6,973 bases of DNA, from assembly GCA_020059425.1 (NCBI GenBank), contig JAGVCD010000071.1, forward strand, positions 1 to 6,973, read 5' to 3'. The stretch is from Chamaesiphon sp. Lineage in GTDB: Bacteria > Cyanobacteriota > Cyanobacteriia > Cyanobacteriales > Chamaesiphonaceae. Position 1 is the stretch's first letter; each line of letters begins with the position of its first letter. Under the pieces are notes generated by a model. It ran no database searches. It was not told the origin of the DNA and was given only the letters and a program-made list of their open reading frames with translations. A program made the translations under genes and the position numbers. This document shows positions 1-6,051 of the stretch, in pieces.

Positions 1-1
1 A

Positions 2-304
2 GTTGTACCGGAGGTTTGTCTGGTTGATGGCAAGTACTCTGTAAAAAGTATTACTATTCCTCAGAAATGTTTGATAAAAGGCGATGATCGATCGGTCTCC
101 ATTGCTGCTGCCAGTATTGTGGCCAAAGTTCATCGAGATCAAATGATGTGTGAGCTATCGATCGATCATCCGGAATATGATTTTGTTAATAACAAAGGCT
201 ATGGTACTCCTAAGCATCGATCGGCTTTGGCAGAGCATGGTGCAATATCAGAACATCGGCGGTCTTTTTTAGGGGGCATCGTACTCCCCAAGAGAAAGAA
301 TTGA
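2..304 (+). CDS. rnhB: Ribonuclease HII, C-terminal part (5' end outside window)
   Basis: RNase HII cuts the RNA strand of RNA/DNA hybrids and starts removal of single ribonucleotides from DNA in the cytoplasm. About 100 codons are visible, open from base 2, so the N-terminal half with the first two catalytic acidic residues lies outside the window. Family landmarks are clear: the LVDG motif with a catalytic Asp (codon 26-28), [20 protein letters not shown], then HRD with the last catalytic Asp (codon 137-139), the [10 protein letters not shown] segment and the terminal HRRSF motif. Spacing matches E. coli RNase HII, whose last two metal ligands are the Asp residues of VDG and TRD. The in-frame TTG at 71 is internal and is not the real start. 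The stop is TGA at 302-304. The family assignment is secure; activity cannot be judged from the fragment. Confidence 0.95.
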   Translation, partial: VVPEVCLVDGKYSVKSITIPQKCLIKGDDRSVSIAAASIVAKVHRDQMMCELSIDHPEYDFVNNKGYGTPKHRSALAEHGAISEHRRSFLGGIVLPKRKN

Positions 305-363
305 AATCAGCAAAGATGGCGGTGTTATAGTTTTAGGACTGACAGCTGTATTCAGGTGTTCTT

Positions 364-609
364 GTGACTCAAGCGAATGATCCAAATGATTATGATCGCC
401 AATTTCGACACTTTACTCGTCGGTTAGAGCGGCTGAAAGATACTTTGATTACTCCTCAGGAGTTCGATCGGGCTTTTAATCGGGTTTACGAGGAGATAGA
501 TGCGCTCGATCATAAGATCGATCGGCTAGAAACCAGAATTGACCAACGATTTGATGAGTTAGAGCGTAAGTTTGATATTGTGATGCATCATATAACTGGC
601 CAAAATTAA
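364..609 (+). CDS. Small coiled-coil protein of unknown function
   Basis: I do not recognise a named family. The predicted 81-residue product starts at GTG (364); no ATG is available near the 5' end in this frame and the ribosome-binding site is weak (AGGTG about 7 nt upstream). The protein is highly charged and has no signal peptide or membrane segment. From about residue 35 to 72 hydrophobic residues recur with 3-4 spacing (V, I, L, I, L, I, F, L, F, I), as expected for one long amphipathic coiled-coil helix that probably oligomerises. It lies 59 nt after rnhB on the same strand. Its TAA stop shares a TTAA with the stop of the convergent TPR gene. It contains two CGATCG sites like its neighbours, so nothing suggests recent transfer. 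Short helical proteins of this type are common in cyanobacteria and can be regulators or partners; no function is assigned. Confidence 0.65.
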   Translation: MTQANDPNDYDRQFRHFTRRLERLKDTLITPQEFDRAFNRVYEEIDALDHKIDRLETRIDQRFDELERKFDIVMHHITGQN

Positions 610-1685
610 GTTCTGTCAGATGGCTCGGCTAAGAGTTGTTGAAATTCCTCAAGATCTCGAATTGCATCAAAGTCAGTATCAGTTTTAGCCATTTCCCGGT
701 ATTTAGAATCTAGGGAAATTGCTGTTTGCAGAGAAGTAATTGCTGGCTCTGTTTGTCCGGATAAGGCAAAGCAACAGGACTTATTGAAATGAGTGTTGGC
801 ATCTTCAGGTTTGATGGCGAGGGATTGGTCGTATGCGGCGATCGCTTCTTCATATCTGCCCAAATTAATTAATGCAATGCCCTTGTTGTAAAAGGCTTCA
901 TCTAGATTAGGGTTGATGGCGAGGGCTTGGTCGTAAGCTGCGATCGCTTCTTCATATCTGCTCAAATTAATCAATGCATTGCCCTTTTTGTAAAAGGCTT
1001 CATCTAGATTAGGGTTGATGGCGAGGGCTTGGTCGTAGGCGGCGATCGCTTCTTCATATCTGCCCAAATTAATCAATGCATTGCCATTGAAGTAACAGGC
1101 ATATTGATCAAAGACGAAGGATTGGTTGTATGTAATTATGCCACCAGACATTTCCCCTACTACTTGATTTGATTCATCAGGTAATTCAAATAAACCCGAA
1201 TTCCAATCAAAAAAATCTGGGGCGCGGCGAATAAAGTATTGAATACCAAACTTAGGCAACACAAAAACAAAACAAATATTCCGAAAATGATCACGGAAAT
1301 TTTCGCGTTGCTGATTCAAATGGCTCAGAATCGGTGGTACTGTATTTAGATTGTAATAATCACCCAAGCCACCATAACCAGGCTTAATATCCGATTCCAG
1401 TGATTTCTCTAAACCGCGAATAAACAAAACATTCAAGCTCGATCGATCTTCTCGCTCTGCCACCAAATCAAACAAATTATCGATCGGCTCGTCTAATTGC
1501 ATTACCCCAATATTCTTTTCTGGCAAGTCTTTACGGATCTTAGGAATTAATCGATCGGCCTCTGCCGGAGAACACTGCAAAAATAGCAACCCAAACCCAG
1601 AACGCAGATCTAGAGCATCCGCTAAAGCAGCATAGGTCTCAGCGGGTGTAAGTGGTTCCAATTCAGTCGAAAAATCTAACATCAT
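606..1685 (-). CDS. P-loop-like (apparently inactive) domain protein with C-terminal TPR repeats
   Basis: Preferred start is ATG at 1685, giving 359 residues. It overlaps the TGA of the upstream ATPase as ATGA and has GGTGAG 8 nt upstream. A TTG at 1691 and an ATG at 1682 are alternatives. Residues about 10-168 look like an alpha/beta P-loop-type domain: strands FGLLFLQCSP (31-40), NIGVMQL, LNVLFIRGLEKS (84-95) and NICFVFVLP, then the segment APDFFDWNSGLFEL (155-168). Where a Walker A should follow the first strand, no GxxxxGK[ST] exists, so ATP hydrolysis is unlikely. This arrangement resembles inactive STAND-like modules in prokaryotic conflict systems (family knowledge plus inference). Residues 201-302 are three 34-residue TPRs, with a fourth divergent repeat (303-336) and a half-repeat relic before them (184-201). 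TPRs bind peptides or partner proteins. The gene is translationally coupled to the ATPase, its likely partner. No effector domain is recognised. Confidence 0.88.
   Translation of the reverse strand: MMLDFSTELEPLTPAETYAALADALDLRSGFGLLFLQCSPAEADRLIPKIRKDLPEKNIGVMQLDEPIDNLFDLVAEREDRSSLNVLFIRGLEKSLESDIKPGYGGLGDYYNLNTVPPILSHLNQQRENFRDHFRNICFVFVLPKFGIQYFIRRAPDFFDWNSGLFELPDESNQVVGEMSGGIITYNQSFVFDQYACYFNGNALINLGRYEEAIAAYDQALAINPNLDEAFYKKGNALINLSRYEEAIAAYDQALAINPNLDEAFYNKGIALINLGRYEEAIAAYDQSLAIKPEDANTHFNKSCCFALSGQTEPAITSLQTAISLDSKYREMAKTDTDFDAIRDLEEFQQLLAEPSDRT
780..1085 (-). repeat. Tandem 102-bp TPR-coding repeats (three units)
   Basis: Three in-frame units encode TPR1 (984-1085), TPR2 (882-983) and TPR3 (780-881). 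Units 1 and 2 differ at only 4 of 102 positions by direct comparison, while unit 3 matches well only in its 5' coding half. Each unit carries one HIP1 octamer GCGATCGC (838-845, 940-947, 1042-1049), the only exact HIP1 copies in the window. The near identity, including synonymous sites, points to recent duplication or gene conversion. Confidence 0.9.
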
Positions 1686-3055
1686 TGGCAATTCTCACCA
1701 ATTTTACCTAGTGTCTCCTTGAACTGCCGACAGTTAGCTACCAAAGGATGTACAGCCTGCCACTTAATCAGATCACCATTGGAATCATAATAGCGATACT
1801 CCAACAAATAGCCATTTCGCAATAGTTCAAAGTTTTCTGGCGTATTGGCAACCGGCTTGTTGCCACTAGCAATCTGCGCTAACACCGTCCACTGACCATC
1901 CGCCACACCATTAGCATAAATATCCTTGGCTTCCTCTACTGCTCTTTTGACAGCTGCCTCCGTAATAGTCACTTGCCGATGGTTATATTTCATTGCCGAT
2001 TGAATTAACTGCATCAACAGCCGCACCCGACCACCACTCATCCAGCACAGACTATTTAGAACATCAGAGTTTTCAAATACCTGCGGAAAATCCACCTGAG
2101 CGCTTTCCATATTAGTGACCAACCTAGGATCGATCGACTCCAGACGTTGAGACACCATACTGCGCAGCTTATTCAATCCTTCTTGATTTACTGTGCCATC
2201 TGGATTTCGCACCATTACGATCGGCAACATAACTGGCTGATCATAAATTAAACTCAGCTCTGCGGCTACCGAGGAATAAGCCATCGCGATCGGGAAAGTA
2301 TAGATCACATGACAATTCAAACCCCGCATCACCTGACTGCGATTAATGAAAATATCCCGACAATTCTTTTTTTCGCCATCCTCAATACAAGGAATGCGAT
2401 CAAGATTGTCCACAATCAGCACAATACCCGCTGGATGAGTAGACTTTAATTTATGCTGTAATTTATCGATGAACTCGTTGAGTGCTATTAGTAAAGATGG
2501 AGTCTCGTCATTAATTTTCTGCCTCATTTCTCGTCGCTTATCCGGCACCGTGCGCAAAGTCGCGGTAATTTTACCAAACTGCGGCATCACACTACCCTCG
2601 GCCTTCAACTCCTCAAACTTCATCTCAGTCAGGGCGAAATCTTTCAGCCAACTCCACCGCTTCTCCAGCCAAATAGCCAGAGGATTTTCGTTATTTTCTA
2701 GCCGCTCTGTATCCACTAAATGGCGGACACAAGACAGCAAAAGATCCACATACTGAACATCGCCCGGTTCAACATCGCTGACATCTGCTGCAAAATACAC
2801 AACAAAGAACCCTTCTTGCTCCAAGTATTCATTCAAGCGGCAAGTTAATTCCGTCGATTTCCCCGATCCGCGATAGCCCGTAAATAAGCAGCAAGTATAT
2901 TTTGGTGAATCGACAATTTTACTACCTAGTTCCTCCACCACATCCCATTCACCCCGCACCGACTGACAATCCACATACGCCTGTGCCGATGGTGGTTCAG
3001 AAGGCTCGAAAGCACTCATGATACTTCTGCGTAGTTCGCGGGAATCCATACTCAT
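1682..3055 (-). CDS. STAND/AAA-like P-loop ATPase, partner of the TPR protein
   Basis: Predicted 457-residue cytoplasmic ATPase without signal peptide or membrane segments. Walker A is GYRGSGKST at 60-68. Walker B is IVLIVDNLDRI (211-221) with the acidic pair D216/D219. The HVIYTFPIAM stretch (249-258) fits a sensor-1 strand, and the conserved SGGRVRLLMQLI segment (340-351) with R343 and R345 resembles the arginine-bearing helical region of STAND and related AAA proteins. The C-terminal 90 residues (ITEAAVKRAVEEA to WQAVHPLV) look like a winged-helix domain. The start is ATG at 3055; an ATG two codons in and another at 3019 are possible, and no start has a strong Shine-Dalgarno. The stop TGA overlaps the ATG of the TPR gene, so the two proteins are probably made in fixed ratio. 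Likely role: an NTP-driven switch that regulates or assembles the TPR partner. Whether the output is defence, cell death or signalling is unknown. Confidence 0.9.
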   Translation of the reverse strand: MSMDSRELRRSIMSAFEPSEPPSAQAYVDCQSVRGEWDVVEELGSKIVDSPKYTCCLFTGYRGSGKSTELTCRLNEYLEQEGFFVVYFAADVSDVEPGDVQYVDLLLSCVRHLVDTERLENNENPLAIWLEKRWSWLKDFALTEMKFEELKAEGSVMPQFGKITATLRTVPDKRREMRQKINDETPSLLIALNEFIDKLQHKLKSTHPAGIVLIVDNLDRIPCIEDGEKKNCRDIFINRSQVMRGLNCHVIYTFPIAMAYSSVAAELSLIYDQPVMLPIVMVRNPDGTVNQEGLNKLRSMVSQRLESIDPRLVTNMESAQVDFPQVFENSDVLNSLCWMSGGRVRLLMQLIQSAMKYNHRQVTITEAAVKRAVEEAKDIYANGVADGQWTVLAQIASGNKPVANTPENFELLRNGYLLEYRYYDSNGDLIKWQAVHPLVANCRQFKETLGKIGENCQ

Positions 3056-3150
3056 ACTTTACTGACAGACCATGATTTCTAGCATAACCCACTCTGCTAA
3101 AAACCCACCATCCTAACTACTAACCTAGTCTTGATCAATGGATAACCAAC

Positions 3151-3592
3151 TCAACCTCTAGTTGCTGAGATACTATGCGGGGAAAGTTTCTCCCACACCA
3201 GCACTGCAATCCCTTGAATTCCTCCAAAGATTAGCGACGGCGTGCTAAAAATCAGTTTGTTGACCTCGATTTCAAAGCAGCGATCGATCTCAGTGCCCGT
3301 CCAATTTGGGAAAAAACTCACCTCAGCATGGTGGATGACACGGTTATCCTGAAGGCTATATGGTCCGGCATAGCCAATATAAGATTTCATGGCAGCTTCA
3401 AATTCTGGCGGTGTTCCGGCCATTACGTCTGAATTCACCAAAAAGAAAACGGTCTTTTTTCATGAAGGATCCAGCCATAGAGCCGTATATCAATTGTCCA
3501 GTAACATCTTTTCCCCGGGACAGTTGGCGGAAAGAATTTATAATCGTTTCAAAAGACCCTGGTTGTTTCAACGACTTTGTCTTGATGCTATT
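3151..3592 (-). pseudogene. Frameshifted lipocalin-like domain protein
   Basis: Two reading frames together spell one lipocalin-like protein (Pfam Lipocalin_5 type). The distal frame, closed upstream by TGA at 3593-3595, reads SFETI, then GKDVTGQLIYGSMAGSFMKK and DRFLF, down to about 3442. The next frame continues with VNSDVMAGTPPEFEAAMKSY, then FFPNWTG, STPSLIFGG and VLVWEKLSP, and ends at TGA 3151. The family pattern is GQLIY..GYM...RPDRPLF..D...GTPEE...YI.Y.G.Y, then FPNW.GT and LVWE, so the join is natural. One extra base in the A5 run at 3440-3444 (T5 on the coding strand) explains the shift. The summed length, about 146 codons, equals a normal family member. The N-terminal GTW-type motif and a convincing start codon are missing, so decay goes beyond one frameshift. 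A sequencing error could explain the shift but not the missing start. Confidence 0.8.
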
Positions 3593-3703
3593 TCACTCAC
3601 TCTGATATCACTCAAGATACCCGCATATCATGGGTTTAGCTAGCTATTTTTCATAATGAGAATTGCTGATTTAGATTGCTTTACTAAATATTAAGGAAGA
3701 TTT

Positions 3704-4255
3704 ATGAATGATTATGATTACCCATTAGTATGGATTGTAATCGGTTTATCTGGAAGCGGCAAGACTACGATAGGTCGTCTTTTATCACAGCATCTGGAAT
3801 GTGACTTTCTGGAAGGTGACCGTCGCCACTCTAAGAGCAACATCACCAAAATGATTGCACAGCAGCCCCTCCAAGATGAAGATCGTCGTCAATGGTTAGC
3901 AGACATACAGCATGAAATTAAAGAGGCGATCGATCGAAACCGAGAGGTGGTAATCACTTGTTCGGCTCTTAAAGCTAAGTATAGACAACAACTATCTTTA
4001 GGTAGCAAAGTCCAATTAATCTGGATAGATGTACCCATAGCAATCCTAAAACAAAGACTCGAAAAAAGGCCAGATCATTTTATGAACGCTGAAATGCTTT
4101 CTTCGCAAATAGCTACTTTTGAAAATATTTCTCCTTCTGAGAGTATCATAACTATTGACGGCAGCAAATATATCAATGATGTCGTGAGTGAATTACAAGC
4201 AAAAATAATTAAACGATTTCCAGGTATGGAAAAACTCTGGTGGGAAAGATATTAA
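3704..4255 (+). CDS. Gluconokinase-like carbohydrate kinase
   Basis: Predicted 183-residue cytoplasmic kinase of the GntK/thermoresistant gluconokinase family, which phosphorylates D-gluconate with ATP to 6-phosphogluconate and feeds the pentose phosphate pathway. Seen in sequence: Walker A GLSGSGKT (14-21), substrate-region motif FLEGDRRHSKSNITKM (35-50), PLQDEDRRQWL (55-65), CSALKAKYR (86-94) and the lid-region motif RPDHFM followed by ML.SQ (122-135). These occur in the same order and spacing as in E. coli GntK, and the length is typical. The start is ATG 3704 with a good Shine-Dalgarno AAGGA (3693-3697), 6 nt away. It stands alone on the + strand and converges with the HTH gene 28 nt on, with no visible terminator between. 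The family also includes related small-sugar kinases, so gluconate is the likely but unproven substrate; without a gluconate transporter nearby I leave the symbol blank. Confidence 0.88.
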   Translation: MNDYDYPLVWIVIGLSGSGKTTIGRLLSQHLECDFLEGDRRHSKSNITKMIAQQPLQDEDRRQWLADIQHEIKEAIDRNREVVITCSALKAKYRQQLSLGSKVQLIWIDVPIAILKQRLEKRPDHFMNAEMLSSQIATFENISPSESIITIDGSKYINDVVSELQAKIIKRFPGMEKLWWERY

Positions 4256-4283
4256 GGAATAAAACTTTGGCAACATTAAATAT

Positions 4284-4856
4284 TCACGATCGACTGACCT
4301 GAGAGCGCCATAGTAGTTTTTCACCCTGTTGATAGCCAGGGTAACGCACTATCACTATTTCACCGTCTGCAATTTGACCGTCAATTGCTTGATGCTGCTG
4401 CGGGTGAAATGGTAATACAGCACCTACTTGATCGATCGGAGTCACATCCCAGTTAGCCAGGAGACGTTCGATCGGTTTTACTAAAGGCAATAATTTACTA
4501 GCTGGAAAATCCGGCTTTTTTTGTACCTGGTGCGCTGCTGCTGGCCAATAGGTTAAAAAAGATTCGATTGTTTGGATACAGGCCAGTTGAAATTCTTCCA
4601 GGGAAAGAGTTGTTGACTTGCTTGGTTCTGGGATAACTGATATTCCTAAATGCCCCAATAAATCTCCCAAAGAAATTTGCAGTGATCGACTCAGCTGTAC
4701 TAACTCTGATAGCTTCAAATGATCACTCTGACCCCGTCGCAATTTGCGTAACCGCTTAATCGAAATCCCTGTTTGGTCACTGAGTTGCTTCCAGCCAGGG
4801 ATTTTTGCGGGATCCATCAATGATTGCAATACTGTTTCAATATAATTTTCATCCAT
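4284..4856 (-). CDS. HTH DNA-binding protein with C-terminal GrpE-like domain
   Basis: Predicted 190 residues. Residues about 20-69 form a Cro/C1-type helix-turn-helix: WKQLSDQTGISIKRLRKLRR followed by LKLSELVQLSRSLQISLGDLL. Residues about 88-190 match the cyanobacterial GrpE-like family, with LLPLVKPIERLLANW and then a GrpE beta-domain pattern: IDQVGAVLPFHPQQHQAIDG, GEIVIVRYPGYQQGEKLL and a final RSQVS. GrpE is the nucleotide-exchange factor of DnaK; here its coiled-coil dimerisation part is replaced by an HTH. The product may therefore be a regulator that uses the beta domain for protein contacts; this is inference. Start ATG 4856 is chosen because GGTGG lies 4 nt upstream and because the longer start at 4913 would place the intrinsic terminator at 4877-4909 inside the gene. 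It lies downstream of dps on the same strand. Confidence 0.85.
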   Translation of the reverse strand: MDENYIETVLQSLMDPAKIPGWKQLSDQTGISIKRLRKLRRGQSDHLKLSELVQLSRSLQISLGDLLGHLGISVIPEPSKSTTLSLEEFQLACIQTIESFLTYWPAAAHQVQKKPDFPASKLLPLVKPIERLLANWDVTPIDQVGAVLPFHPQQHQAIDGQIADGEIVIVRYPGYQQGEKLLWRSQVSRS

Positions 4857-4876
4857 AAAACCACCAAAATAAAACG

Positions 4877-4909
4877 AAAAAAAAGAGTGTCTTGACAGCC
4901 AAGGCACTC
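4877..4909 (-). terminator. Intrinsic terminator after dps
   Basis: On the minus strand the arms GAGTGCCTTG and CAAGACACTC form a 10-bp stem with one C/A mismatch and a GCTGT loop, followed directly by eight T residues. It starts 21 nt after the dps stop codon. Only 20 nt separate the T tract from the ATG of the HTH/GrpE-like gene, so it also acts as a potential read-through control point for that gene. Confidence 0.85.
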
Positions 4910-4930
4910 CCATCGATTACTAAAGGAACT

Positions 4931-5401
4931 TTAATTATCTAACAGACTGCGTAGCATCCACGCAGTTTTTTCGTGAATTTGTAATCTTTGTGTCAAAAGA
5001 TCAGCAGTTGGTTCGTCACTAACTTTTTCGGCAATTGGGAAGATCGATCGAGTAGTCCGACACACTGTTTCTTGGCCTTCCACCAACAACCGAATCATTT
5101 CAGTAGCCTTCGGGACATCGGTAGTTTCTGGAATCGAAGTGAGCTGGGCATAAGCACTGTAGCTACCTGGAGCCGTAAAGCCTAACGCCCGAATCCGCTC
5201 GGCAATTAAATCCACGGCTAAAGCCAGTTCATTGTACTGGGTCTCAAACATTAAATGCAGAGTCTGAAACATCGGTCCAGTAACATTCCAATGAAAATAG
5301 TGAGTTTTTAGATACAAACTGTAAGTGTCCGCTAGCAATTTCGATAAACCAGCGGCAATCTCTTGACGAGCCTCGGTATCGATGCCAATATCAATTTTCA
5401 T
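4931..5401 (-). CDS. dps: Dps-family ferritin-like DNA-protection protein
   Basis: Dps proteins form 12-subunit shells that oxidise Fe(II), usually with hydrogen peroxide, store the iron and limit hydroxyl-radical damage to DNA. The 156-residue length is typical. The inter-subunit ferroxidase residues are all present with the E. coli spacing: H37 in [14 protein letters not shown]49 in TLHLMFE, D64 and E68 in [12 protein letters not shown]. The N-terminus is short and lacks a Lys/Arg-rich tail, so direct non-specific DNA binding may be weak. Start ATG 5401 has AAGGAAA 8 nt upstream. A plausible sigma-70 type promoter lies at 5437-5465 and an intrinsic terminator follows the gene, so it can be a single-gene transcript. 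Cyanobacterial genomes often carry several Dps paralogues; which type this is cannot be decided here. Confidence 0.93.
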   Translation of the reverse strand: MKIDIGIDTEARQEIAAGLSKLLADTYSLYLKTHYFHWNVTGPMFQTLHLMFETQYNELALAVDLIAERIRALGFTAPGSYSAYAQLTSIPETTDVPKATEMIRLLVEGQETVCRTTRSIFPIAEKVSDEPTADLLTQRLQIHEKTAWMLRSLLDN

Positions 5402-5436
5402 ATGTTGTGTTTCCTTGTATGCCGCAGATCAATTCC

Positions 5437-5465
5437 ATCTTAGACAATTCAGTGACCAGCGTCTA
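5437..5465 (-). promoter_or_regulatory. Candidate sigma-70 type promoter of dps
   Basis: Minus strand: TAGACG (5460-5465), a 17-nt spacer, then TAAGAT (5437-5442); each hexamer matches four of six consensus bases. It lies 36 nt upstream of the dps ATG. Found by eye; no clear Fur or PerR box was recognised around it. Confidence 0.35.
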
Positions 5466-5511
5466 TCCAGAATTCAATGACCTCGAAGTAATTATCGCCC
5501 CGCTGGAATAG

Positions 5512-5937
5512 TTAGTTGAGTTTTGGCTCTGCTTCATCAGCAAGATAGCAAAGCGCTCGAAATCTCAACGTTACTAACTCTTCATAGAGAGGATTAAGTT
5601 TGCACAGTGGAGGGATGTGAATCAGGCGGTGACCAAAAATTGTCAGATCGCGCTCGAAAGGACATTGAGCGGGAATAAGTTCACAAACTTGGCTGGCTAG
5701 ATGCTGGTTATTGATGGGTAGGCGATCGATCCACTGTCGTAGAGGTCGCAAAATGTCAAAACTGCGGGGTTTAATCATCTCCAACACCCAGGCAATTAGA
5801 GTTTCTAAGAGGAGATAGTTTGGCGAATCGGGAACAATGGTCGGTTCGCCGCAGAGCTGAGCTAACAACCGAGCGTAATAAGGAGGAGTACTGACAATAT
5901 TTATAGCAATGCTCAAGGAGGCAACATAAATAAACAT
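5512..5937 (-). CDS. Mo-dependent nitrogenase C-terminus family protein
   Basis: Predicted 141 residues. From about residue 60 it matches the cyanobacterial family named after the Mo-dependent nitrogenase C-terminus (Pfam Mo-nitro_C): LRPLRQWIDRL, CELIPAQCPFERDLTIFG, HIPPLCKLNPLYEELV and LRFRALCYLADE. Conserved cysteines are at 85, 92, 112 and 130. The usual CGED-type tail is replaced by EAEPKLN. Despite the name, members occur in many cyanobacteria that do not fix nitrogen, and the biochemical role is unknown; no nif gene lies in this window. The frame stays open to an ATG at 6015, but that start has no Shine-Dalgarno and would put a perfect 11-bp hairpin in codons 2-10. ATG 5937 has GGAG 11 nt upstream and is preferred, with moderate certainty. 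The N-terminal 25 residues are hydrophobic (MFIYVASLSIAINIV), possibly a weak membrane or packing helix. Confidence 0.82.
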   Translation of the reverse strand: MFIYVASLSIAINIVSTPPYYARLLAQLCGEPTIVPDSPNYLLLETLIAWVLEMIKPRSFDILRPLRQWIDRLPINNQHLASQVCELIPAQCPFERDLTIFGHRLIHIPPLCKLNPLYEELVTLRFRALCYLADEAEPKLN

Positions 5938-5985
5938 AATTGAATAATCTCCAAAGTCTAAGAAATTGAGATAATTACGGTGCTT

Positions 5986-6011
5986 GAAAGCAATCGGCGG
6001 CGATTGCTTTC
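5986..6011 (-). terminator. Perfect 11-bp inverted repeat, terminator or 5' UTR hairpin
   Basis: GAAAGCAATCG (5986-5996), loop GCGG on the + strand, CGATTGCTTTC (6001-6011), with no mismatch. It lies 41 nt past the stop of the upstream hypothetical gene and 48 nt before the preferred ATG of the Mo-nitrogenase-family gene. No T tract follows on either strand, so it may be a weak terminator or a leader hairpin. The sequence shows the structure; its role is inference. Confidence 0.5.
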
Positions 6012-6051
6012 TCATGAATTCATAACAGAGATAGATGATCGCCTTACTGAT

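Noticed and set aside
780..1085. Regular repeats as a possible CRISPR array.
   Set aside because: The units are contiguous 102-bp coding repeats in one frame, without spacers, and translate to canonical TPRs.
2469..2756. Open frame on the + strand inside the ATPase gene.
   Set aside because: It is fully antisense to conserved ATPase sequence, with serine-rich composition typical of shadow frames.
3086..3108. Direct repeat of AACCCAC (GTGGGTT on the minus strand) before the ATPase gene as an operator.
   Set aside because: Only two 7-bp copies; too short to separate from chance.
3360..3643. Open frames on the + strand (3360-3605 and 3389-3643).
   Set aside because: They lie antisense to the lipocalin-like pseudogene, overlap each other in different frames and show no family features; the minus-strand homology explains the region.
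4857..4913. N-terminal extension of the HTH/GrpE gene to ATG 4913.
   Set aside because: It would contain the dps terminator and T tract as codons (Ser/Phe-rich) and lacks a ribosome-binding site.
4893..4921. TTGACA on the + strand as a -35 box.
   Set aside because: It is part of the terminator stem and loop, has no good -10 at 16-18 nt, and would point against dps with no gene downstream on that strand.
4988..5185. Open frame on the + strand inside dps.
   Set aside because: It is antisense to a well-supported Dps coding region and has no recognisable domain.
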